Origin: Hoeflea ulvae
GTDB lineage: Bacteria > Pseudomonadota > Alphaproteobacteria > Rhizobiales > Rhizobiaceae
NCBI RefSeq assembly: GCF_026619435.1
Contig: NZ_JAOVZQ010000001.1
Span: 2,487,501 to 2,551,500 of the forward strand
Direction: 5' to 3'
Length of the DNA: 64,000 bases
This document shows, in pieces, positions 8,852 to 17,071 of this stretch; within the stretch, counting starts at the first letter, position 1; each line of letters starts with the position of its first letter. The translations under genes were made by a program, and so were the position numbers. Under the pieces are notes generated by a model. It saw nothing but the letters and a program-made list of their open reading frames with translations. It made no database searches and had not been told where the DNA came from.

Positions 8852-9639
8852 CGCAACTGCCGGTTCTCGTTGATGTGGCAGACGGCGTCGCCCGCATCAC
8901 CCTCAACCGCCCCGACCGTGGCAACGCGCTCAATCAGGCGATGGCCGATGCGTTGCTGGAGGCGGCGCTGCGCACGGCCAATGACGGCGGGGTCCGCTGC
9001 GTGGTTCTGACCGGCGCCGGCAGGATGTTCTGCGTTGGCGGCGACGTGACAGATTTTGCCGGCAACAGCGCCGGCATCGGCGCGTTCTTGCAGCGGCTTG
9101 CAGGCACCTTGCATCAGGCAATGACGGTTTTTGCCTCGATGAACAAACCGATGATCTGCCTCGTCAACGGCCCGGCGGCCGGGGCAGGGCTGAGCATGGC
9201 GATCAGCGGCGATATCGTTCTCGCAGATCCGTCGGCCCATTTCACCGCGGCCTATCTCGGCATCGGGCTGACGCCGGATGGCGGCATGACCTGGTTGCTG
9301 CCGCGTCTGGTCGGCCTGCGCCAGGCCCAGGATATCATCCTGACAAATCGCCGTGTCGAGGCAAACGAGGCCGCGGCGATCGGACTTGTCACAAGAGTGG
9401 TGGAGGAGAATGCACTGGCGCGCGAGGGCTCCGAACTGGCCACCAGATTGGCCTCGGGTGCGGTGGCCTCGATGGGGGCCGCGCGCAAACTGCTGCAGGA
9501 AAGCTTTGCCTCCGGACTGGCAAGCCAGATGGACCGGGAGCTCACAGCCATTGCCTTTGCCGGCGAAAGCGCCGAAGGCCGTGAAGGCGTCCGTGCCTTT
9601 CTGGAGCGCCGGCCCCCGGCATTCCGGAACGATCCGTGA
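8848..9639 (+). CDS. Enoyl-CoA hydratase/isomerase family protein, PaaG-like
   Basis: This is a 263-residue crotonase-fold protein. The oxyanion-hole segments are CVGGDVTDF and GPAAGAGLSMA. The two glutamates of classical enoyl-CoA hydratases are not at their expected places: the first site reads GLSMA. An aspartate (Asp144) is present in LTPDGG, as in PaaG-type isomerases. Double-bond isomerisation is therefore at least as likely as hydration. The ATG overlaps the kinase stop, continuing the chain of coupled genes. Confidence 0.85.
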   Translation: MTQLPVLVDVADGVARITLNRPDRGNALNQAMADALLEAALRTANDGGVRCVVLTGAGRMFCVGGDVTDFAGNSAGIGAFLQRLAGTLHQAMTVFASMNKPMICLVNGPAAGAGLSMAISGDIVLADPSAHFTAAYLGIGLTPDGGMTWLLPRLVGLRQAQDIILTNRRVEANEAAAIGLVTRVVEENALAREGSELATRLASGAVASMGAARKLLQESFASGLASQMDRELTAIAFAGESAEGREGVRAFLERRPPAFRNDP

Positions 9640-9751
9640 GAATGAGGGTTCAGCCATGGCCGGAAGAAATCGCCGGCCCGGCTGACCGGATGCCGGCACC
9701 GCGGTGCCCGGCGCAGAATCTGTATTTGTATGAACATTGGGAACTGACCAG

Positions 9752-10867
9752 ATGAGCCACCTTTTTACCCCCCTGAAACTCGGCACGCTTGAGCTTGAAA
9801 ACCGCGTCATCATTGCGCCGATGTGCCAGTATTCCGCCATCGATGGCAGCGCCCAGGACTGGCACCTGATCCATTTGGGCAATCTGGCCCTGTCCGGCGC
9901 CGGGCTTTTGATCATCGAAGCCACCGCGGTGTCGCCGGTGGGGCGGATATCGCCTGGGGATCTGGGACTCTATTCGGATGCCAACGAAACCGCACTGCGC
10001 CGGGTCATGGACGTGCTGGGCGGGCAGTCGACCATGCCGGTGGCGATCCAGCTTGCCCATGCCGGGCGCAAGGGTTCCAGCCAGTCGCCCTGGGACGGCG
10101 GCGCGCAGATCCGGCCGGATCAGCCGCATGGATGGAAAGCCGAGGCGCCGTCTGCCGTGCCGCATGGGGAGGGTGAGGACGTCCCCCTAGCCCTCGACGA
10201 AGCCGGGCTGGCGCGGGTCTGCAACGATTTTGCCGGCGCGGCGCTGAGAGCGCAGCGCCTTGGCTTCCGCGGCATCGAACTGCACATGGCTCATGGCTAC
10301 CTCTTGCACCAGTTCCTTTCGCCCTTGGCAAACCGGCGCACCGACGCCTATGGCGGATCGCTTTCAAACCGGATGCGGTTTCCGCTCAGGGTATTTGATG
10401 CGGTCGTGGCGGCGGTGTCCGACGACATGCCGGTCTGGGTCCGGGTGTCGGCCACGGACTGGGTGGAAGGCGGATGGGACCTGGACGGCACGCTTGCGCT
10501 CTCTGCAGCGCTGAAAGAGCGCGGATGCGCGGCAATCCATGTCTCCACCGGCGGCGTGTCGCCAAAACAGAAGATCCCGGTCGGCCCCGGTTTCCAGGTG
10601 CCGTTTGCCAGCAGGGTGAAAGCCGAAACCGGCCTTCCGACCATCGCGGTCGGCCTTATCACCAAACCCGAACAGGCCGAGGCGATCGTGCAGAAAGGGC
10701 AGGCCGACGCCGTCGCGCTGGCCCGCGGGATCCTCTACGATCCGCACTGGCCCTGGCATGCCGCAGCCGCCCTCGGCGCCCAGGTCAGCGCGCCCAGGCA
10801 ATACTGGCGCTCCAAACCGCGCGACTTTCCCGACCTGTTCAAGGCGGCAAGGATCGGGCAGCGCTAA
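9752..10867 (+). CDS. NADH:flavin oxidoreductase, old yellow enzyme family (YqjM-like)
   Basis: This 371-residue FMN enzyme should reduce activated carbon-carbon double bonds with NAD(P)H. YqjM-class features are visible: APMCQYSA with the redox-tuning Cys25, ELHMAHGYLLHQF with the substrate-anchoring His178/His181 pair, and SPLANRRTDAYGGSL. I chose ATG 9752 because the only earlier in-frame start is a TTG at 9737. A gap of 112 bp separates it from the hydratase gene, so it may still belong to the same operon. In this pathway it could saturate an enone or enoyl intermediate; the true substrate cannot be read. Confidence 0.88.
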   Translation: MSHLFTPLKLGTLELENRVIIAPMCQYSAIDGSAQDWHLIHLGNLALSGAGLLIIEATAVSPVGRISPGDLGLYSDANETALRRVMDVLGGQSTMPVAIQLAHAGRKGSSQSPWDGGAQIRPDQPHGWKAEAPSAVPHGEGEDVPLALDEAGLARVCNDFAGAALRAQRLGFRGIELHMAHGYLLHQFLSPLANRRTDAYGGSLSNRMRFPLRVFDAVVAAVSDDMPVWVRVSATDWVEGGWDLDGTLALSAALKERGCAAIHVSTGGVSPKQKIPVGPGFQVPFASRVKAETGLPTIAVGLITKPEQAEAIVQKGQADAVALARGILYDPHWPWHAAAALGAQVSAPRQYWRSKPRDFPDLFKAARIGQR

Positions 10868-10985
10868 CACGGGGCCGGATTGAAGGGCATTGCTGATCGC
10901 TCGTCCTGTTCGACATGGCGGCCCGATATGCTAGTGAGACGGCGCACGCGCGTGCAAGAAAAATGAACGAACGGAGCTTTTCGGG

Positions 10986-12266
10986 ATGACGGACAACAGG
11001 GTGATCATTGCCGGTGGCGGCATTGGCGGGCTGGCGCTTGCACTGACCTTGCACCAGATCGGCGTCGACTGCGTTGTGCTCGAGGCCGTGAACGATCTCA
11101 ATCCCCTGGGCGTCGGCATCAATCTTCAGCCCAATGCCGTGCGCGAGCTTTTCGACCTTGGTTTCACGGCGGATGATCTTGACGGTTTCGGGGTGCAGGC
11201 CAAGGAATGGGCGCTGGTCGGGATGAACGGCCAGGAGATTTATTCCGAGCCACGCGGCCTGCTGGCCGGCTATGACTGGCCGCAATATGCCGCGCACCGG
11301 GGCGAGTTTCACATGGCTCTGTATCGCCGCTTTGTCGAATTGGCCGGTCCAGATGCGGTCCGGCTCGGCTGCCGCGCCACCGGCTACAGGGTCAATCCCG
11401 ACGGCGGTGTGACGGTGACGATCGAGACGAAATCCGGCGAGGCGCAGGAGACCGGCGCGCTGCTGATCGGGGCGGACGGAATTCACTCCGCCATCAGGGC
11501 GCAGATGCACCCGACCCAGCCGCCGATCCACTGGGGCGGTGCCGTGATGTGGCGCGGTACCTCGCGTGTGAAACCGGTGCGCACCGGTTCGTCCTTCATC
11601 GGACTGGGCACGCACCGGCACCGGATGGTGATCTACCCGATTTCGCCGCCCGATCCCGACACCGGTCTGGCGCTGGTCAACTGGATCGCCGAAGTCACCT
11701 ATGATGATCCGTCGGCGCATGAGACCATGGGCTGGTTCCGGCCGGTGGGGATCGACGATTTCATTCACCATTTCGAGGACTGGAGCTTCGACTGGCTGGA
11801 TGTGCCTGCGCTGATCCGGGGCGCCGATATCGCCTTTGAAAATCCGATGATTGACCGTGATCCGGTCCCGACATGGGTGGACGGGCCGGTCGCGCTGATG
11901 GGCGACGCGGCGCATGCGATGTATCCGACCGGTTCCAACGGCGCCAGCCAGGCGGTTGTCGACGCCCGCATCCTGGGGGCGAAATTTCTCGCCCACGGCG
12001 TCGGCGCCGAAGCGCTGGCAGCCTATAATGCGGATCTGTGCGCGCCGATTTCGGCGCTCATTCTGCGCAATCGCGGGGCAGGGCCGTTCGGCCTGCTCAA
12101 CATGGTCAACGACCGCTGCGGCGGCGTCTTCGACGATATCGACGCGGTGATCCCGCAGGCTGAACGCGCCGACTTCATGGCCAGATACAAATCCGCCGCC
12201 GGCTTCGCCCGTGACACCCTCAACGCCGCCCCACCCACCATCGCGCCGGGCTCCCGGGTGGTGTGA
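10986..12266 (+). CDS. FAD-dependent monooxygenase (PhzS/salicylate hydroxylase-like)
   Basis: This is a 426-residue group A flavin monooxygenase. It has the Rossmann motif AGGGIGGLALAL (residues 9-20), the middle DG motif LLIGADGIHSAIR and the FAD-ribityl motif ALMGDAAHAMYPTGSNG. Enzymes of this class usually hydroxylate aromatic rings with NAD(P)H and oxygen. No electron-transfer partner is needed. It is the last gene of the catabolic group, 118 bp after the reductase. It is the only oxygenase here, and no ring-cleavage gene is visible, so aromatic degradation is possible but unproven. Confidence 0.85.
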   Translation: MTDNRVIIAGGGIGGLALALTLHQIGVDCVVLEAVNDLNPLGVGINLQPNAVRELFDLGFTADDLDGFGVQAKEWALVGMNGQEIYSEPRGLLAGYDWPQYAAHRGEFHMALYRRFVELAGPDAVRLGCRATGYRVNPDGGVTVTIETKSGEAQETGALLIGADGIHSAIRAQMHPTQPPIHWGGAVMWRGTSRVKPVRTGSSFIGLGTHRHRMVIYPISPPDPDTGLALVNWIAEVTYDDPSAHETMGWFRPVGIDDFIHHFEDWSFDWLDVPALIRGADIAFENPMIDRDPVPTWVDGPVALMGDAAHAMYPTGSNGASQAVVDARILGAKFLAHGVGAEALAAYNADLCAPISALILRNRGAGPFGLLNMVNDRCGGVFDDIDAVIPQAERADFMARYKSAAGFARDTLNAAPPTIAPGSRVV

Positions 12267-12522
12267 TCTCTGGTGTTGCGACGGCCGTGCCCCAGGGCAT
12301 GATCCGACAATCGTCTATTCACAAGAGTTGGTCGAGCACCGGGGGCAGAACCAGGTAACGCGTGCGAGTTCGGTGGAGCAAATCTCAATCGTGAGGCCGC
12401 GGCGGATCCACCAGGATCAGCGGCGGTTTTGTCCGCGTCTTAGCCCTCAGCGTGTTGGAAAAGCGATGTAAACAGGAACCAATCGAAGAATTGCGGGTTC
12501 AAAGCTGTGTCAGTCAACAGTT

Positions 12523-14133
12523 ATGAACCGCATGACCTACAGACCTGATATAGACGGCCTACGTGCAATAGCAGTGGGGCTGGTTGTAGCCTTCCACGCC
12601 TCCCCGGCCCTGATGCCCGACGGGTTTATCGGCGTGGACATGTTCTTCGTGATCAGCGGCTATCTGATCACCGGGATCATGTTGAGGGATCTGAAAAAAG
12701 GCACCTTCAGCATTGTCGGGTTTTACACCAGGCGCATCCGGCGGATATTCCCCGCCCTGCTGGTTGTCGTCATTGCTACCCTGGGTACCGGCAGCTTCTT
12801 GCTGGTGGGCGAAGGTTTTGCGCGCCTGGTCGAAAGTGTTGTCGCAGGCCTCGGCTTTGTGGCAAATTTCCTGTTTTGGTCCCAGGCTGGCTACGGTGAC
12901 GCTTTGGCTGCGACCAAGCCTCTTCTCCACCTCTGGTCACTGGCGGTTGAAGAACAGTTTTACCTGCTTTGGCCCCTGGTGCTGGCTTTCTCATTCAGGT
13001 TTCGCAGCGGTGTCGTTCTTTCAGGAATGCTCATATTTCTCGGCTCATTTGGACTCTGCGTCGTGTGGACGCTTCACGATCCGAACGGAGCCTATTACCT
13101 TCCGTTCAACCGGCTATGGGAACCGATGGCCGGAGGATTGCTCGCCATGGTGGGTTACTCTGCTCGTGGCAGCATTGAGAGAAACCTGTGTTCACTTGTT
13201 GGCCTCGCACTGGTGGCTGCCAGCTTCCCGATGATTTCGACCCTTGAACATTTTCCGGGCTGGCGTGCCGTATTTCCTGTGGCGGGCACCGTCCTGATCA
13301 TAGCTGCCGGTCCCGCTTCCCTGATCAATCGTGCTCTGGTGCTGAAGCCTCTGATTGCGCTCGGCTTGATCAGTTACCCGCTTTATCTCTGGCACTGGCC
13401 CGCGCTGGTTTACGCCAGGTTCTGGTCATTGGATCGGTTCGGCACCTTTGAGCTTTCAGTTGTGGCTTCGCTGCTTGCCGTCTCGGCAGCTGTGGTGCTG
13501 GCATGGCTCACCTATTTGCTGGTCGAACTGCCAATACGGCTGCAGCGGCCTTCGCGCGTAGCCCAAAAGCTCGCCGGAGGCTGGCTGGCACTTCTTGTGG
13601 TTTCCGCCGGGCTCTGGTTTTCCTTGCCGCTGCTGGGCTTTGGGGTGGACAAGACCGAAGCACAATACGTCGCTGAATTGGGGCGCCGGGAAGGGACTTG
13701 CTTCATGCTCGATGGCAAAAGCAATTTGCCGCCGGAGTGTATCGACAATGACCCCGACCAGACCCGTATTGCATTGGTGGGCGATTCATACGCCGCCGGG
13801 TTTAGCAAGGCACTGCGCGAAACTCCGGGACTTTCGGTGATCGAATTCACGTCGAGTTCGTGTCCATTCAACCTGGACTTTGACTTCGCCATTCGTCCGG
13901 AACAATGCCGCGCCATAAACGATGAACGTCTGGATCTGATTCTTGCAACACAGCCGGACCTCATTTTCATAGCCTCCTGGTGGCAGATGGGCGCAGAGGA
14001 TGATGTCAGCCAGTTGCGCAACCTGGCCCAAAGCATTCAGACGCTTCTCGACAGGACAGAGGCGAGGATTGTCCTTTATGGACTTTCCCCCGTTTTGCTT
14101 CGGCTGCTCCCGATCTGTTCGCAAGGCAAATGA
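12523..14133 (+). CDS. OafA/YrhL-type membrane acyltransferase with SGNH domain, frameshifted near the C-terminus
   Basis: This is an acyltransferase-3 protein expected to transfer acetyl or other acyl groups to a surface glycan at the inner membrane. It begins with the family signature YRPDIDGLRAIAV, and FFVISGYLITGI follows in about ten membrane segments (residues 10-370). A periplasmic SGNH hydrolase domain begins with the nucleophile motif LVGDSYAAG near residue 425. The frame ends after SPVLLRLLPICSQGK. The remaining SGNH part, with its Asp-His pair, is in another frame at 14130-14384. A single missing C in the CCCCC run at 14087-14091 explains the split. Base composition looks lower in GC than the neighbouring genes. 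Confidence 0.82.
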   Translation: MNRMTYRPDIDGLRAIAVGLVVAFHASPALMPDGFIGVDMFFVISGYLITGIMLRDLKKGTFSIVGFYTRRIRRIFPALLVVVIATLGTGSFLLVGEGFARLVESVVAGLGFVANFLFWSQAGYGDALAATKPLLHLWSLAVEEQFYLLWPLVLAFSFRFRSGVVLSGMLIFLGSFGLCVVWTLHDPNGAYYLPFNRLWEPMAGGLLAMVGYSARGSIERNLCSLVGLALVAASFPMISTLEHFPGWRAVFPVAGTVLIIAAGPASLINRALVLKPLIALGLISYPLYLWHWPALVYARFWSLDRFGTFELSVVASLLAVSAAVVLAWLTYLLVELPIRLQRPSRVAQKLAGGWLALLVVSAGLWFSLPLLGFGVDKTEAQYVAELGRREGTCFMLDGKSNLPPECIDNDPDQTRIALVGDSYAAGFSKALRETPGLSVIEFTSSSCPFNLDFDFAIRPEQCRAINDERLDLILATQPDLIFIASWWQMGAEDDVSQLRNLAQSIQTLLDRTEARIVLYGLSPVLLRLLPICSQGK

Positions 14134-14384
14134 AGAATTCACAACATTACGCGCCAGTCGAACCTTATCTGACCTATGATGCAGAACGCCGACTTCTGGC
14201 CGATATTCTGCCTAAGAATGACCGCCTGCATGTGATAGATCCATTCGCTATCTTCTGCGAAGCGTCAAACTGCCGCTACCGGGATGCGAAAGATCTGTTT
14301 TTCTTCGATGCCGGTCACCTCTCCCAGCATGGCGTCGAGGTAGTCCTCGACAGTCTCGATTTAGAACTGGCCACATCGCAATAA
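14130..14384 (+). pseudogene. C-terminal fragment of the SGNH acyltransferase, separated by a frameshift
   Basis: The 84 residues read in this frame match the end of an SGNH domain. They include the final catalytic block DAGHLSQHG, which supplies Asp and His. Adding one C to the run at 14087-14091 joins the upstream frame to SPRFASAAPDLFARQMKNS and continues without a stop to 14384. The start used here is simply the first ATG in the displaced frame. Either the gene is a recent pseudogene or the base was lost in sequencing. The C-run is short for phase variation. Confidence 0.75.
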
Positions 14385-14578
14385 TGTCTCTTCGGCAGAT
14401 GCGCGAAGGGGTTTGTGGGCAGTTTCCCCAGGCCAGACTTGTGCGGCACATGCCCAGTCCGACCCGTTCGTGATGGCCTGATACCCACCACTGAAGAATC
14501 CAAGGCTGGATCAGCGCGCAGTCAGCCTTGCGGTACTGTCCGAAGGCCCCTCAGGGTATTTGGCGATGGATGAAAAAA

Positions 14579-14654
<76 letters not shown>

Positions 14655-14791
14655 AGCGGGGATGCGGATAGCATATTCACCGCGTCTGTAAAGCAAAATC
14701 CGCGTGATTGCGGTTCTCATTCCGATTCCGGCCCCGGGATGGGGACGGAGACGGGTGCGCAACCGGCGTTCAAGCCCGGTCTCTGGTCGTT

Positions 14792-15694
14792 TCAGGCGGC
14801 GCCGTCGCGGGCGAGAAACTGCTGTGCGGCATAGAGCGCAATCGCCGTGGCGTTGGAGACATTGAGCGATTTGATCGCGCCGGGCATGTCGAGGCGGACC
14901 AGCGTGTCCACCGTCTCGCGGGTTTTCTGCCTCAGCCCCTTGCCCTCGGCGCCCAGCACCAGGGCGATCTTGCCGCCCGACAGGCCGGTTTCGATCGGCG
15001 AGGGGCCTTCCGAATCAAGTCCGATGGTGACGAAGCCCTGCGCCCTGATCTCCTCGATCGCGGCCGCAAGGTTGCGCACCTCGATGTGATCGATCATTTC
15101 CAGCGCGCCTGATGCGGCCTTGGCCAGTACGCCTGATTCCTGCGGGCTGTGGCGCTGCGTGGTGACAAGCGCGCCGGCGCCGAACGCCACCGCGGAGCGC
15201 ATGATCGCGCCGACATTGTGCGGATCGGTCACCTGGTCGAGAATCACCAGAAGCCGCGTGTCGCCGAGATCGGCCAATGGCCGCGGCTTGAGCGGGGCTG
15301 TTTCGAGCAGCGCGCCCTGGTGCACGGCGTCATCGCCAAGCAACCGGTCGATGTCCTGCGGGGAGACCATTTCCAGCGGAAACGGCAGCACCGCATCCTC
15401 GGCAATCTCCAGCCGCATCAGCGCGTTGCGGGTCGCCCTGAACGATGTAATCCGCCGCGCCGGGTTGTCCAGCGCCGCACGCACCGTGTGCAGCCCGTAA
15501 AGATAGACCGTGTCGGGCGTCATTTTCTCGCCATACAGCGTGCCCTTGCGGGCCGGCAGGTCGCGCTTGTCGCGGGGCTGGACTGGCGGCAGCCCCTGTT
15601 GATCCCGCTTTGCGTCGCGATGGGTGCGGCGCAGCTTGGCGTAATGGGTGTCGCGGTTGGAACCGGTCGTGCCGGCATCATCATCTTTGCTCAT
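14792..15694 (-). CDS. rlmB: 23S rRNA 2'-O-methyltransferase RlmB-like (SpoU/TrmH family)
   Basis: This is a 300-residue SPOUT methyltransferase that most likely methylates the ribose of G2251 of 23S rRNA. A basic N-terminal stretch (residues 1-50) leads to the substrate-binding domain LYGLHTVRAALDNP. The knot domain follows with the three SpoU motifs: DQVTDPHNVGAIMRSA, IALVLGAEGKGLR and LNVSNATAIALYAA. I chose ATG 15694 (MSKDDDAG). The frame is open for 57 residues further upstream but those are rich in Pro and Arg and unlike the family. The gene runs divergently from tRNA-Tyr and tRNA-Gly. Confidence 0.9.
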   Translation of the reverse strand: MSKDDDAGTTGSNRDTHYAKLRRTHRDAKRDQQGLPPVQPRDKRDLPARKGTLYGEKMTPDTVYLYGLHTVRAALDNPARRITSFRATRNALMRLEIAEDAVLPFPLEMVSPQDIDRLLGDDAVHQGALLETAPLKPRPLADLGDTRLLVILDQVTDPHNVGAIMRSAVAFGAGALVTTQRHSPQESGVLAKAASGALEMIDHIEVRNLAAAIEEIRAQGFVTIGLDSEGPSPIETGLSGGKIALVLGAEGKGLRQKTRETVDTLVRLDMPGAIKSLNVSNATAIALYAAQQFLARDGAA

Positions 15695-15849
15695 GGCGCG
15701 CTTTATACCCTTATTGCACCCGGGCGCAACATGGCGCGGCAGGGTGTGAACCGGCTGTGCCCGGGCGGTCGGGCCGCCCCGGCGGCGGCAGCCATGCGGG
15801 CCACGCGGGGGAAGCGTGCAGGAAGCGGTTGTTTTTGTGGCAAAGCTTG

Positions 15850-15877
15850 TTGACACGGGAACCATGCGCCGTCATAA
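15850..15877 (+). promoter_or_regulatory. Candidate promoter for tRNA-Tyr/tRNA-Gly
   Basis: A TTGACA box (15850-15855) is followed after 16 bp by TCATAA (15872-15877). It lies about 100 bp before tRNA-Tyr in the spacer divergent from rlmB. The -35 box is perfect; the -10 box is weak. This is a pattern-based guess. Confidence 0.45.
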
Positions 15878-15979
15878 CGCCGACCGCGAGCCTGATGTTT
15901 CTAACCAATCATCGAGTTTGCAAGGCCCGATGGTTTTCGGGTTTGTCCATCTTGGATGCATGACCCTGACGGTTGGACC

Positions 15980-16064
15980 GGAGGAATGCCCGAGTGGTTA
16001 AAGGGGACGGACTGTAAATCCGTTGGCTTCGCCTACGTTGGTTCAAATCCAACTTCCTCCACCA
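15980..16064 (+). tRNA. tRNA-Tyr (anticodon GTA)
   Basis: The cloverleaf has a GGAGGAA/TTCCTCC acceptor stem, the anticodon arm ACGGA-CTGTAAA-TCCGT and a long variable arm as expected for a class II tRNA. The T-arm is GTTGGTTCAAATCCAAC and CCA is encoded. Anticodon GTA reads Tyr codons. Confidence 0.96.
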
Positions 16065-16083
16065 CCGTCGCGGGGTCGTGAAT

Positions 16084-16157
16084 GCGGGTATAGCTCAATG
16101 GTAGAGCAGCAGCCTTCCAAGCTGAATACGAGGGTTCGATTCCCTCTACCCGCTCCA
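16084..16157 (+). tRNA. tRNA-Gly (anticodon TCC)
   Basis: The 74-nt cloverleaf has acceptor GCGGGTA paired with TACCCGC, anticodon loop CTTCCAA and an encoded CCA. It follows tRNA-Tyr by 19 bp and is probably cotranscribed with it. Its last 20 bases plus one more are repeated at 18131-18151, which marks this gene as an integration site. Confidence 0.96.
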
Positions 16158-16158
16158 G
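16138..16158 (+). repeat. attL-like direct repeat (3' end of tRNA-Gly)
   Basis: These 21 bp, from the T-arm to one base past CCA of tRNA-Gly, are identical to 18131-18151. The left copy is part of the intact tRNA gene, as in islands inserted by tyrosine integrases. Confidence 0.85.
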
Positions 16159-16570
16159 TTGGAATATTATTCCGATTGCAACCAAGAAATCAGGACGAAA
16201 TTCTCCAAATTTCCTATTTAGTAGGTTTTCATACTAAAATATGACCTATTTTTGGCAAATCTCACCACGCACCATATCCATTAGTCGGCGTTGCTGACGG
16301 TATGCGTAGCGCATATCATTCCCGATACCGTCAGACCTGATTTTAACAGCGTCCCCAACTCATTGATTTTGTTGGGCGCTGCTTCGCTGTGCTTGCTAGT
16401 TCGATTCCTGAAGGCGACGAGGGTTAGGTTCTGAACACGGGGATCGAACTACTAATCAACATCGTAATGAAAAATAGTTGACGTCGCATATAAAAGAATC
16501 GTTGAGTGAGTCTCGCAGTATATATTACAAGTATTCAACATAGTGTTGAGTAGAATTGCAGAAATATTTT
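16158..16570. other. AT-rich non-coding start of the tRNA-Gly island with several inverted repeats
   Basis: No credible gene is present in these 413 bp. Four structures stand out. A hairpin at 16222-16248 is followed by a T-run and may end the tRNA transcript. A perfect 10-bp inverted repeat CTGACGGTAT pairs 16294-16303 with 16325-16334. A smaller 6-bp hairpin lies at 16301-16315 and overlaps the left arm of that repeat. A 12-bp inverted repeat with one G-T pair joins 16397-16408 to 16440-16451. These could be recombinase sites or a structured RNA. Confidence 0.5.
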
Positions 16571-17071
16571 ATGGCAGATGTATTTACTAAATCGGACGCG
16601 ACCATTTCTCCATGCGGTTCATACCGTTACTGGCTCGAACGGAGATGGGGGCATGAACCCCCTCAAACCTTCATAATGCTCAACCCGTCAACGGCTGACG
16701 CTGCGGTGGACGACCGTACAATTGGCCGCTGCATTGAATTTTCAAAGCGTGAGGGTGCTGGCGGCTTGATTGTAGTCAATCTGTTTGCGCTCCGAGCCAC
16801 GAACCCCAAGGAACTTGATGGGCACATCGACCCTGTTGGTCCTGACAACGCAAAGAATATAGGGATTGCACTTATCGCTGCGGCAGCACAAAACATCCCT
16901 GTCATATGCGGTTGGGGCGGGAATAAGGACGCACCAAAACAAGCGTTGCGACTGAAAGCTCGCGCAAAAGATTTTGGTGTGCGCCTTGTGGCCTTGCATG
17001 TGAATCATGACGGCTCCCCCAAACACCCGCTGTACATCAACGGTGAAGCTCCCTTGATCGACTTCTACTAG
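16571..17071 (+). CDS. DUF1643 domain-containing protein
   Basis: This is a 166-residue protein of the DUF1643 family. Recognisable features are ISPCGSYRYWLERRWG at the N-terminus, MLNPSTADAAVDDRTIGRC (about residues 36-54), LIVVNLFALRATNP and CGWGGN. Its biochemical function is unknown. The family is common on accessory elements. ATG 16571 is preferred to an upstream TTG at 16556. It is the first gene of the tRNA-Gly island, and its 3' end overlaps that of the convergent HNH-like gene by 35 bp. Codon use is less GC-rich than in the core genes. Confidence 0.8.
   Translation: MADVFTKSDATISPCGSYRYWLERRWGHEPPQTFIMLNPSTADAAVDDRTIGRCIEFSKREGAGGLIVVNLFALRATNPKELDGHIDPVGPDNAKNIGIALIAAAAQNIPVICGWGGNKDAPKQALRLKARAKDFGVRLVALHVNHDGSPKHPLYINGEAPLIDFY

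Noticed and set aside
14087..14133. Programmed frameshifting in the acyltransferase
   Set aside because: There is a short C-run but no typical slippery heptamer with downstream structure that I can see, and the gene family does not use frameshifting.
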